64,000 nt of DNA from Metellina segmentata (Eukaryota > Arthropoda > Arachnida > Araneae > Tetragnathidae). The stretch is from positions 67,806,698-67,870,697 of the forward strand of contig OX375877.1 in the NCBI GenBank assembly GCA_947359465.1, given 5' to 3'. Below are positions 54,842 through 64,000 of this stretch, in pieces. Position 1 is the first letter of the stretch. The number at the start of each line of letters is the position of its first letter. Made by a program: the position numbers and the translations under genes. The notes below the pieces were generated by a model. That model saw only the letters and a program-made list of their open reading frames with translations. It ran no database searches and was not told the origin of the DNA.

Positions 54842-56609
54842 ATTGCTTTTATCCCATAACACACATAATGACTAAATTACCTCATCGATTGGTTTGTAGA
54901 ATCACAAGATTATATTGGTCAAGAATGTCGAAATTGTAATGCAGGGACTAACTGTAGGTTTCCGAACGGGCGTATGAGTGTTGTACCGGATGAAATGGTG
55001 TGGTGACAAAAAGAATAGGTAGCGTAAAGGAACAAGATGTTTGGGTTTCACCGCTGCATCATTTATTCCAACATCCTACAATTTAGCAGATATTTACAGC
55101 AAATTTACAGATAGTATGGGACAAGAAGGGTTCGGCAAAAAGCGAGCATGTCTTCTCGCTCTCAGTTCTCAGGAGTCTCTGTTTGGTCTCTGGTCTCTTC
55201 CAGCCAGGCCGCTTTCATCTGAAAACCACATGTTGATGAAAATTTGAGTGTTCTCAAGGGGCATGAGATCCTACTATCAGTGTAACGTCAGATAAAGAGG
55301 GTTTCAGAGGGTGCCCATAACTTTATGACCGATTTAATGTAAAATGGAGTGCTGTAATAGTACTTCTAGGGTTAGGAATGGACAGTTGATCACTCGAAAG
55401 GAGTTTTATGATCTCCAATTAAGAAATTCTTGAATATGTCTGCTTCGTGTCGGCCTGATCCGAGAAGCCACCTTTTAAGCAGTACAAGTGTGAACCTTTA
55501 AGAGGTTTGACAAGATTTTAAAATAAATTTCTTCTTAAAATTTGTATTTCAGAATCACATTGAAAATGATCCTTGATCCCATTTCTTTGATGAATTTCGG
55601 TGTCAGAGGGTTAAGTGCATAGCCCAATGCAAATAAACAGATGTAATTGACAGACTACAGAGTCGACTAATTTACAGGTCTGAGAATTTGTAAGCCATGA
55701 TAATTATATTTTAAGTGAAAGCTAGTTTTAACGAAATCGGTGAATGGATGAACAGTGTATGTAATTTGATGATGGGGCGTAGAAGGCTCTCGGCATAGAA
55801 CTAATGACATTTTCTTATGGTGAAACAGTGAAGTCCAGTTTCTACACTATTGCGTGATGTCACTCTTAAATTAGCGCTTTAAATGCTAATGCATTTTCTC
55901 GTTGAGAAACAACGCAGTTAAGTTAGTTCTCGCAAATAAATTGAATGAGCCTGGCTGACGTCATTTCAGCCATTAGGGAAAGGTACTTCCATATTTACCT
56001 AATAATTGCTATCAACAGTGAATGTGTTTGAGCGAAACGCGCTATAATTCCATTAATTCGCTTCTTCAGTGGTAATTATGAATGGCCAATTAACCAATTG
56101 ATTTATCACATTTTCTTTGGAAATGAATGCAATACACAAGAGATGCTAAAAATACGCAACTTGTCTCAATGTGAATAGACATCATATAAGCAGCAAATAT
56201 CCCGGAACATTAAGCCTAATGGAATTCATTCTCATCCCTTCAAAATAATCTAACTATCTATCCTAATTTTCCCTAAACTATCTAACTAATGGTTACCCTT
56301 AAACTTTTCTGTCCAAAGACTCCTTTAAAAACAAAAACTTTTAGCATAATTATAGAGACTATAAAATTAAATGGGGCACATACGATCTGAATAAGACCAC
56401 AGTTATTCTTATTTTTCACGGGGTCGTTGGAGTCGCGGTTGAGCAACAGGAGGTTTGCTACTCCCCGCTCCTCAAACTATTATCCATCAATTAGAAAGAA
56501 CAACGCCCTTAGCATGCAATTACAAATAATACTGACGGCATTAAAATATATACTTAAATCCCTATGTAAATACAACGAAGCTGATTTTTAATAATTAAAT
56601 CAGCTATAT
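54842..56609. other. no recognised gene
   Basis: Mixed sequence. A 68-codon frame at 55041-55247 and several shorter ones are unrecognised. Nothing repetitive seen by eye. Confidence 0.4.
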
Positions 56610-57660
56610 ACACTGACGAGTCAAAACATTATGACCATCCCCACATTTTTCAGTGAACTCGTCTGGATGACGTGGAGGGCACGCGATTAAGTGTAAATGG
56701 TATTTAACTGCTGCTGGAGAAGGTAAGTTATCATTCTTGCACTTATTTTTGCGAGTGATGAGAAAGGCTGCTGATCTAAGCGAATTTGATAGAGGGCGGA
56801 TCGTAATGGCCAGAAGACTAGGAACGAGTATCACGGAAACTGCACGACTGGTAGGTTCTTCACTATCTGACGTTGTTAGCGTTCATGCAAAGTGGATAAA
56901 TGACGGTGACACCATTAGTAGACGCCAAGGTGTTGGTCGTCCACGCGTCATCAAAGAAAAAGGACGTCGGAGACTGTCCCGCTTGGTAAAGAAAAATCGG
57001 CGAGAGACAGTGGCTCAGCTGACAAGCCCAATACAGTGCAGGTCCAAGCGCAAGTGTTTCGGAACACAATGTTCACCGGACACTGTTGGATATGGGACTG
57101 TGCACCAGACGTCCCACTCGCATGCCTCTGTTGACTATGCGTCATCGTCAACTACGCCTACAGTGGGCCCAGGAACATCGAGATTGGACCATGGATGAGT
57201 GGAAGAGAGTTTACTGGTCTGATGAATCCCGATTTCCCATTCATCACGTCTATGGTCGTGTCAGGGAACGCCGTCTGCCAGGCGAACAGTTGCTCCCCAC
57301 TTGTACAACAGGTCATACACAGGCTGGAGGTGGCAGCAATATGCTTTGGGGAACGTTCTCATGGGTGACTCTGGATCTCGTAGTTGTGGTAGAACAGAAC
57401 ATGAACACAACGAACTATCTGAACATCATTGCGGATCAGTTGCACCCTTATATAGCGTCTGTCTTTCCAACTGGAGATGGAATCTTCCAGTAGGACAACG
57501 CCCCATGTCACAAGGCTCGGATTGTGTTGGTGTGGTTCGAGGAGCATACTGATGAATTCCACATAATGTCCTGGCCACCTAAATCGACGGGTCTTAATCC
57601 GATAGATTTGGGGTGCCATGAAGCTACAGCACAGAGCTCAAACACCACAATGTACGAATA

Positions 57661-59055
57661 CACTCTATAACAAAAAAATCGACGCACCAAAAAGGAGTTG
57701 TCCGATGGAGACAAAAATTGGTGGATAGAAAAATTATGTATAGAATAGAAAATGATTAAAATTTCAGAACAATTGAATGATTTATTACAGTAACGAGCTC
57801 AATAAAGTGTTGACCCGCCTCTAGCCTGGATTCAAGCTGCCACAAGGCGTGGCATAGACCGATAAAGCTCCGTATGGTCTCCTGCGGTATTTCTTGTCAA
57901 ATTTGCTCCAATTGTCGGAATACGTCATCAACATTCCCTACCGGATGCAGTCGCCTTCCCATCATATCCCAGACATGCTCGATGGGAGAGAGATCTGGTG
58001 ATCTGGCTGGACAAGGAAGTGTTTGACAAGCTTGAAGACAGTTCATAGCAACACGTGCCGTATGTGGTCTGGCATTGTCTTGCTGAAAATAAGCCCAGTG
58101 TACTGCGAAAATAACGGTAGCAAAACAGGTCTCAAAATGTCGTCAACGTACCGCTATGCAGTAAGTGTACCTCTAATGACGACCAAAGGGGTCCGGCTAT
58201 CAAGGAAAATGGCACCCCAGACCATAACTCCTTGTTGAGGGCCCGTGTGGCGTGCAATAGTGAAAGCAGGATCGGCACTCTGCCCTGGGCGTCTCGAGAC
58301 ACGTCTTCGATGATCGTCAGGACTCAGTGTTGGAAGCAGGGTTCGTCGCTAAAGACTATACGTCCCCAGTCAGCATCATTCCAGCCTGATTGAGCTAAGC
58401 ACCACTGTAATCTGGCTCGACAGTGTGCAGGCGTGAGTGGCAGGAGGCGTAACGGTCGGTACGAGCGTAGATTTCGCTCTCTCAGCCGTCTGTGAATGGT
58501 CATGGTGGATACTCGTGTGTGGGTCGCACGATTGATGGTTGATAGCGATGAATCAGGCGCTGTGACAGCTGATCTGACAATCACTCTGTCCTCGCGATCT
58601 GTTGTGGCCCTACGTCGACCGCTACCATCATGACGCTGAAATCTGCCATTGTCCACCCACTCTTGCCAGCATCTTCTAATCGCCGCATCGTTTCGACTCA
58701 CATGACGAGCGATTCTCCGATTTGCCCAACCTGCCTCTTTCAATGCAATGATACGACCTCTTTGAAACTCTGAAAGTTGCTCGTACTGAGCTCGAATCCT
58801 GCGGCGAGGCATTTTTCAGTCGTTAAAAGGTATCCTAAATCGCAATGCAGCAGAAATTTTTAACAACAGTTCAAGAACAACTCCTTATATACATCTGCTG
58901 GATGCGCAGTTCCGATGCGCTGGAGATCGCATTATTCATTCATTGGACACCAAATTTTAATCATTTGCATATTTGGTCAAAGCATTTTTGCATACGAAAT
59001 TTCAAAGCAATCGGATGATTCCTTCTTGGTGCGTCGATTTTTTTGTTATAGAGTG
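57661..59055 (-). mobile_element. Tc1-like transposon nested in another
   Basis: A 1395-bp element with CACTCTATAACAAAAAAATC ends, bounded by TA at 57659-57660 and 59056-59057; the joined flanks restore the outer gene. It is the same family as 19069-20481, in the opposite orientation relative to its host element, and was inserted later than the outer one. Confidence 0.96.
57799..58812 (-). pseudogene. Tc1-like transposase, frameshifted
   Basis: An open stretch of 162 codons begins MPRRRIRAQYEQLSEFQRGR and keeps HTH1, HTH2 and the first aspartate (IVFSDEPCF). It then shifts frame near 58324 and again downstream. The second aspartate (FQQDNA near 58070) and DLSPIEHVWDM (near 57975) are visible in other frames, ending in a TGA at 57799. 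It has fewer stops than the 19313 copy in the N-terminal half. Span is 338 codons, the normal family length. Confidence 0.95.
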
Positions 59056-59223
59056 TATCTCGACTTTGTGTGACCGCTGCTTAGACATTTGGTACAACAT
59101 GTCTCCAGTCATGTACCAATAACTAGTGGAATCTATGCCCAGGCGAGTTGCAGCTGTTTTACAGGCCAAAGGAGGCGCAACGCTTTATCGAGTATGTGGT
59201 CATAATGTTTTGGCTCTTCAGTG

Positions 59224-59660
59224 CATGTACTTAATTTATTATCTGATAACTTCAATATTAAGTCATTCTCAACTTCAAGTCTATTTCAAATCAATAAATA
59301 CTGGAATCTACTACTGTTTGTTAACGTAAGTGTATGATGAAAGTATGAAGAGTGTGGTGCCAGATCGGGTGTTGACCATGGTTCTAAATTGGCGAGATTA
59401 GTCGAGTGAAATGAGTGTTGTTTACCATAAACATTCGAAACAAGACTCCCTTCCCACGGCCATAGAAACAAACAATAGGCAGATGACCGACTTATTACAT
59501 GCCACCCTCTTACGTTGGAACTACAGCGCCGAGGGGTCACCATATTTCCCTTTCAAGGAGTGAAGCGCTTTCTAATCACTCGGAAGAAAATATGTTGTAG
59601 AAAAACAAAATGGCGGTGTTATGTTTGATCAACTAATCCTAGAATTATTCCTAATTCGTT
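59224..59660. other. no gene; small SINE trace
   Basis: 59340-59395 (AGTATGAAGAGTGTGGTGCC then GGTGTTGACCATGGTTCTAA) is a short SINE body fragment. The rest is unrecognised. Confidence 0.4.
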
Positions 59661-59664
59661 TTCT

Positions 59665-59840
59665 GATGTGGTTATATAGTGGTGATAGTGTTTATCTGAA
59701 ATCCAATAGGTGTCGGGTTCGAATCCCTGTTTGCCACGATGCTTGTCTTTGTTGTAACGGAGTAGCGGTTACCCGCAGGGCGTTCCTTTGCAAAAGCCGT
59801 CAGTTCGCTCTCAGAAACCAAAGGTCAAATAGGCCAGTAG
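59665..59840 (+). mobile_element. tRNA-headed SINE-like fragment
   Basis: TATATAGTGGTGATAGTG and GGGTTCGAATCCC are spaced as A and B boxes. The following body (GGAGTAGCGGTTACCCGCAG) differs from the other SINEs here. It ends near the start of the Helitron at 59847. No acceptor stem pairs, so it is not a tRNA gene. Confidence 0.5.
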
Positions 59841-59846
59841 TTGGTC

Positions 59847-61693
59847 ATCTCTACTATTATAAAAGGAAGTGTTTGTTTGTCTGTCTGTTTCTTGCCTCAA
59901 AATCCTTACGATTCTATTGCACTTACAGCTATGAGATTTGGCACACAGGTAGTACGACTTTTTTGCAATTTTTGAGTCGCGGCGAATTTTAAAATTCAAT
60001 CTATAACATTTTAAAATGAATTTAATAGTTTTATTCTCTAGCGTGTTCTTCAACGCATTTATTCCGGAGAAAAGAAGAAACACACGAATCTGGACTTTTT
60101 CTACCCACGTGATCTTCTATTATATTTTTGCAAGAGATTGTAACGTCACTTAAACTTTCTCTTTCCAAAAAAAAAAAAAAAAACCCAGATTGCATCTTTT
60201 GCCCTTTGCGTTAAAAAAAAGAAACAGATTACATTTCCTGTGCCCTTTTCGGCAAATGAGAGCAAGAAATAAAAAACATATTGGCTGGGATTGTTAAGTT
60301 TTTTTTCGTAACTAGGAGGCTCCGCCCCCTGCTCACTTACGCTCGCCAACCCCCGGGGATTGCTACGCAATCCCATTTGGTTTGCTTCGCAAACCAACAC
60401 TCCTTTTACATATGGCATTTGGTTTGCTTCCTTTTGCAGAGTGAAACTATCTGAATAATTTTTATTATCCTGATTTCACTTTACGATCCATCACGTCACA
60501 GCGAGGGCTTCGCCCCCTGCTCGCTTACGCTCGCCGACCCCCGGGGATTGCTACGCAATCCCGTTTGGTTTGCTTCGCAAACCAATACCTCTTACGCAAG
60601 TGATTTCACTCTTTTTTGCTTTAACACTTAATGCACCCTAAACTAATAGCCGCATGAGTAAAAAATCTTCTGCATCTTGTTCCCTGTACAATTTTAAGGA
60701 AACTCTGTTAATCTCCAAACTTTACGATGTGTACTTTGTACTTTCTCTGTAAACCGTCTGAGAGCAGAGGGAAAAAAAGCGAGCCTTTTTCCTCGCCAAA
60801 TAAAAAGAAATCGTTTTTATGGCAATTGTTGCTACGATAAATTTGATATTTGGCAAACCCGATAGTCAAAAATCCAACCCTCCGCGAATACAATGCTCCG
60901 CGAAATAAAAAATACGAAATTTGTGTCACCAACTTTTGATTGCATCGAATTTATTTATGAACCAGTTTTAAAAATAATGGTACCTTAAGAAAGAGTACAG
61001 TCTGAGGTATACTGCGCTATTTTCAAAATAAAAAACTAATAGTAATACGATATAGATACGGCAGTTTAAAAAAAAATAACAAAAATGTCCTGATTTTTCC
61101 CGAATTTCAAAAAAATATTATCAAGAACCAAGTTGAAATTTCAAAAAAAAAAAAAACACGACGAGCTGCAAAAATTTACGTTGAGAGGTACTTTTTAAAA
61201 AAAACTCACGGCTGAAGACTGAAAATTTGTATGTTTTGCTCACTCGCGGAAGAAATTTTGCTTCTTCAATTTTGACACTTAATAAACCCTAAACTAATAG
61301 CCGCATCGGAAAAAAAATCTTAATAATTGTCCAGGGAATACGATGAAGAAGAAATCATGTTAATTTCGTTTTTTTCCGATCAGTACTTTCTCGGGAAATC
61401 GTTTAAGAATCGAGCTAAGCAGCACAGTTTTCCATCCTGCGGCGGCGGTGGTAACTTTTTTTTAATATAGAGAGAAATCAGAATTGCTAAAATAGATTGA
61501 AAATTTCAACGGATTTGAAATCATGCGAAAATTTTACTATAGATTGATACCTAAAAATAAGGTTTTCTTTCAATAAATAATTTTTCAATTTAATATATCT
61601 TCAACGGTTTTGAAATCTGCGGAAAATTTTACACCATATTAATGCCTTACACCACGGGCACGGGCAACGCCGGGCTAGCCACGCAGTGACTAG
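59847..61693 (+). mobile_element. Helitron interrupted by another Helitron
   Basis: Starts TCTCTACTATTATAAAAGGA after a host A and ends GACTAG before a host T, with GGGCAACGCCGGGCTAGCC a little upstream as the terminal hairpin region. The 5' TTTGTTTGTCTGTCTGTTTC stretch and GAGATTTGGCACACAGGTAG recur at 25876 (minus). The internal AAAATTTCAACGGATTTGAA parts resemble the small palindromes at 28137. The nested copy occupies 60312-61475, leaving about 680 bp of this element. No coding sequence. Confidence 0.6.
60312..61475 (-). mobile_element. Helitron of the 8726 family, nested
   Basis: The plus strand starts CTAGGAGGCTCCGCCCCCTG and ends TTTAATATAGAGAGA, the reverse of the family 5' end. It has both hairpin blocks (60312-60400 and about 60500-60590) and one internal unit (60930-61060), against three in the 8726 copy; otherwise they are alike over most of their length. 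Confidence 0.78.
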
Positions 61694-61734
61694 TTTGAAA
61701 TAAAACCAATGTTTGAGGTTGAAGGGTAGGTAAG

Positions 61735-61915
61735 TAGCTGAATGAACGTCCCACTGGAGCCACATCCCGGTTTATTGGTGACGATCCAGGATGAATCCCG
61801 AAATGAAAATTTCGAAGGAGAATACCTGGTAATTTTTAACTACAGTCAGATGACGAGGTCAACACCTGAACTGACACCTAACTCTCCAAACTTGCACAAC
61901 ACGTCAACTAGAGTT
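61735..61915 (-). mobile_element. SINE body fragment
   Basis: GTGACGATCCAGGATGAATC, CAGTCAGATGACGAGGTCAA and CTCTCCAAACTTGCACAAC are a reversed, headless SINE body. Confidence 0.75.
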
Positions 61916-62509
61916 TAAGGGAAAGGAAACTTCATTGTCTTCACGCTTAATTTAGCTCTCCTTGCATCACTACTTTCGCGTGGGTGTGTTTTTGATGACT
62001 GAATTAGAGCCACTCTTTTCACGTAGTGATGTTTGTTCGGTGCCACGGTTTCGCTAAAATTTATTTAATTTATACTTTACTTGCGTAAGTTTTAATTAAG
62101 CATCCGCGGAAAAACTCCCAGAAACTTTGTCGTAATAAATGTCAGATATTCCGTATGTTATTCCATCTTTTAAAAATAAACATTTAAATTCCCAAACAAG
62201 AATCCTAGAGTCCGTAGATTTCTTTTCAGGAAAGATGCCTAACATTCCATAAATTCTTAATTACTCTCACGATTTCAGAAGCCGTTGAGGAGATCAAAGA
62301 AAATTTATCGTTTTGAGAATCCTGACAACACGATTCCAGCATTCAGAGTTGTTTATTGCAACATAAAACTCGCCTTTTGGAATTTAATTGCATAGCATTC
62401 GTGAGATTTCCGAGTTTTATTTTTTTAGTAGTATTTCCGAGTGTAGTATTTCTTTTACACCAAAACATTCATTATGGCTAAATAACAGCATCTACTGGTT
62501 AAAAGGGTA
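61916..62509. other. no recognised gene
   Basis: AT-rich spacer without notable frames or repeats. Confidence 0.4.
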
Positions 62510-62538
62510 GCCTAATTGGTTGAGTCACCGATTAGAAA
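62510..62538 (+). mobile_element. SINE head, split by a hAT derivative
   Basis: GTAGCCTAATTGGTTGAGTC then ACCGATTAG is the A-box end of the SINE head. The B-box part (GTGAATTCGATATTGG) and body resume at 63821 and continue to the window end (TTTGACCAAGGCTCAAAATG). ATTAGAAA at 62531-62538 and ATTAGCAT at 63821-63828 are the duplicated target. Confidence 0.75.
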
Positions 62539-62702
62539 TAGGGATGCTACATCGACAATAATACCTCGATGTTCCAATTAAAACATCGTTATTGATAATA
62601 CATCGCCCAAAAACCAACGATGTTTTTAAACGTCAGTGTATTTAAACTTTTCCCCTCCATTTCTTAAAACTGGTAATCTTTCTTAAAATTAGTAATCTCA
62701 AA

Positions 62703-63177
62703 TAGGGATGCGACATCGATGTCGATGTTTTCAAAACATCGATGTTTTTAACATCTATGTATTGGAGTCGATGTTTATACGTGTCGATGTTTTTACGTTG
62801 TCGATGTTTTATTTTTAAATGAAAAAAGTATCGTTTAAAAAATTTTAAAATTAACAAAGTAGCATAATTTTTATAATCAGCAAATTGAACATACTTATAG
62901 ACCAAAGTGGCCAAGCGTGAAGGGCCTGAAAAGTAGGGATGCGACATTGATGTCGATGTTTTCAAAACATTGATGTTTTATAAAAACATCGATGCATTGG
63001 AGCCGATGTCGCATCACTAGTTGCTAAACCAGTTTTAAGAAATGGGGAAAAAAGTTTAAATACACTGAATTTTAAAAGCATCGATGGTTTGGGGGAGATG
63101 TATATCAACATCGATGTTTAATTTTGAACATCGATGTTTCAAAACATCGATGTTTTGCTGTCGATGTCGCATCCCTA
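62703..63177. mobile_element. inner ATCGATGT hAT derivative
   Basis: 475 bp, starting TAGGGATGCGACATCGATGT and ending with the reverse of TAGGGATGCGACATCGACA. Perfect 8-bp duplicates ATCTCAAA lie at 62695-62702 and 63178-63185. It has internal TAGGGATGCG (62935) and GCATCACTA (63009) end-like motifs, as in the 26966 copy. Confidence 0.9.
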
Positions 63178-63485
63178 ATCTCAAAAGTTAATATTCTCCG
63201 TGGGAGGGATATTTAATTGGTCATTTGCTGTGTTTATTAATTTATAATTAAATATTTTCTTTAACTGTCAAAACAAAATCAAAAATATTAACAGGAACAA
63301 TCAACAAATCCTTTAATTTCGAATTGTATAATATAAAAGAAAATAATATTCGCAACAATTTGACATAGTTTCTAATAACTATAAGTATTTTTAGGTAGGT
63401 ACATAACAATAATTATTGTTAGTTATTGTATTTATAAACTTATGGGGGAACGTAATAATCTTATTTCCTATTTGCTTTAAATAAA

Positions 63486-63631
63486 AAATATTGGGGCCTT
63501 TTTTTTTACGCCCCAATATTTGTTAGTTACCGTTTGTAAAAAAAGAAGTTTGTTAACTTTCTCCAACTTAAGCCGACTTCTTTTTTTACTAACTATCCCA
63601 CCAGTTAGCGAAAAAACTATTTCTGGTGGGA
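63486..63631. repeat. three adjacent stem-loops
   Basis: Stem 1: AAATATTGGGGC (63486-63497) with GCCCCAATATTT (63510-63521), 12 perfect pairs. Stem 2: AAAAAAAGAAGT (63538-63549) with ACTTCTTTTTTT (63576-63587), 12 perfect pairs. Stem 3: TCCCACCAG (63596-63604) with CTGGTGGGA (63623-63631), 9 perfect pairs. They follow one another with short gaps inside the outer hAT derivative. Confidence 0.9.
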
Positions 63632-64000
63632 CGGATATCACCATCACTGACAAATAGTTGTACGGTTATTTTTACTATGGTACATTTTTTATTCAAAAGC
63701 AAAACGTAAAAACATCGACACTGTTAAAACACCGATGTTGTTAAACAAACAACGGCTCCAATAAATCGATAGTAAATATATCGATGTTTTGAAAACATCG
63801 ACATAGATGTCGCATTCCAAATTAGCATCTGGAGGATCGTGAATTCGATATTGGATCTAACCAAAGACGGTTGAGTACGTAGTTTAGTGCATATTAAAAT
63901 TTCCATGGTCTCGAATGTCTTCACGTTAGCGGGGTGACAGCTCGTGTCGACTTCGCCATTTGACCAAGGCTCAAAATGACGAGTTATTGTCATCGGATCT

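Larger units (their letters stand above)
56758..59190 (+). pseudogene. Tc1-like transposase split by an insertion
   Basis: The start is at [20 protein letters not shown] (ATG 56758). An HTH follows, with [10 protein letters not shown] and [18 protein letters not shown]. The frame is lost near 57080 and goes on as [20 protein letters not shown]. The first aspartate is in WSDESRFPIHHVYG. The second aspartate (IFQ-stop-DNAPCHKARI, TAG at 57490) follows WGTFSWVTLDL. WPPKSTGLNPIDLGCHEA has aspartate at the third acidic position and glycine at a usual D. After the insertion the C-terminus resumes as VESMPRRVAAVLQAKGGATL. Confidence 0.92.
56611..59223 (+). mobile_element. Tc1-like element interrupted by another
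   Basis: Ends are CACTGACGAGTCAAAACATT and, reversed, CACTGAAGAGCCAAAACATT, both continuing ATGACC. TA precedes the left end; on the right the TA has changed to CA. The element at 57661-59055 is inserted in its transposase gene, so its own length is about 1.2 kb. This end sequence is known from Tc1-like families in many animals. Confidence 0.92.
62539..63820. mobile_element. ATCGATGT-rich hAT derivative with nested copy
   Basis: Starts TAGGGATGCTACATCGACAA and ends with the reverse of TTGGAATGCGACATCTATG. Six of eight target bases agree. It contains a complete second copy (62703-63177) and a zone of three stem-loops (63486-63631). No transposase remains; the family relation to 26966-27595 is clear from the ends and the internal ACCAAAGTG..CAAG..TGAAGGGCCTGAAA stretch. 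Confidence 0.8.

Overview
The window is AT-rich repetitive DNA from an arthropod nuclear genome. An arachnid, and probably an araneoid spider, is the best guess. That guess rests on the mix of repeats: several Tc1-like families of Tcb1 type, tRNA-headed SINEs, short non-autonomous Helitrons and hAT elements. It rests on general recollection of arachnid repeats, not on a search. I see no bacterial, organellar, rRNA, genuine tRNA or CRISPR features, and no intact host gene. Nearly all recognisable coding sequence is decayed transposase. The unrecognised open frames could be chance or isolated exons.

Layout. 1-6.3 kb: AT-rich DNA with one SINE, an in-frame 120-bp tandem repeat, a Helitron and a diverged ~213-bp repeat. 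6.3-13 kb: a Tc1-like element, a long (AT)n tract and four Helitron-type insertions. 13.5-21 kb: a small hAT derivative, an unassigned inverted-repeat element, a SINE, a full-length Tc1-like element and a deleted one. 21.7-26.3 kb: a 197-bp satellite, then a composite locus in which a SINE carries a hAT element that carries both a TTAA-flanked transposon (Kolobok-like) and a Helitron piece. 27-31 kb: an ATCGATGT-rich hAT derivative, a 1.7-kb giant inverted repeat and a SINE split by a second hAT with a perfect 8-bp target duplication. 33-43 kb: SINEs, a hAT and Tc1 junction, zinc-finger-like debris, a second copy of the 4.6-kb Helitron, mariner-type transposase fragments and a 161-bp Helitron. 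43-56 kb: mostly SINEs, a 21-bp minisatellite and AT-rich sequence. 56.6-64 kb: a Tc1-like element inside another Tc1-like element, a Helitron inside a Helitron, and a SINE split by a hAT derivative that holds a second copy of itself.

How the parts relate. No pathway or operon is encoded; the biology is parasitic. Tc1-like, hAT and Helitron sequences need a transposase or replicase from elsewhere, because no copy here is intact. The SINEs carry RNA polymerase III-type internal promoters and need a LINE for retrotransposition, and no LINE was recognised here. Target-site duplications were read directly for many insertions, so nesting gives a relative order of events. The most unusual features are the conserved hairpin series at Helitron ends, shared deletion derivatives of Tc1-like elements, the giant palindrome, three adjacent stem-loops near 63.5 kb, and the satellite whose terminal motif recurs inverted beside the hAT.
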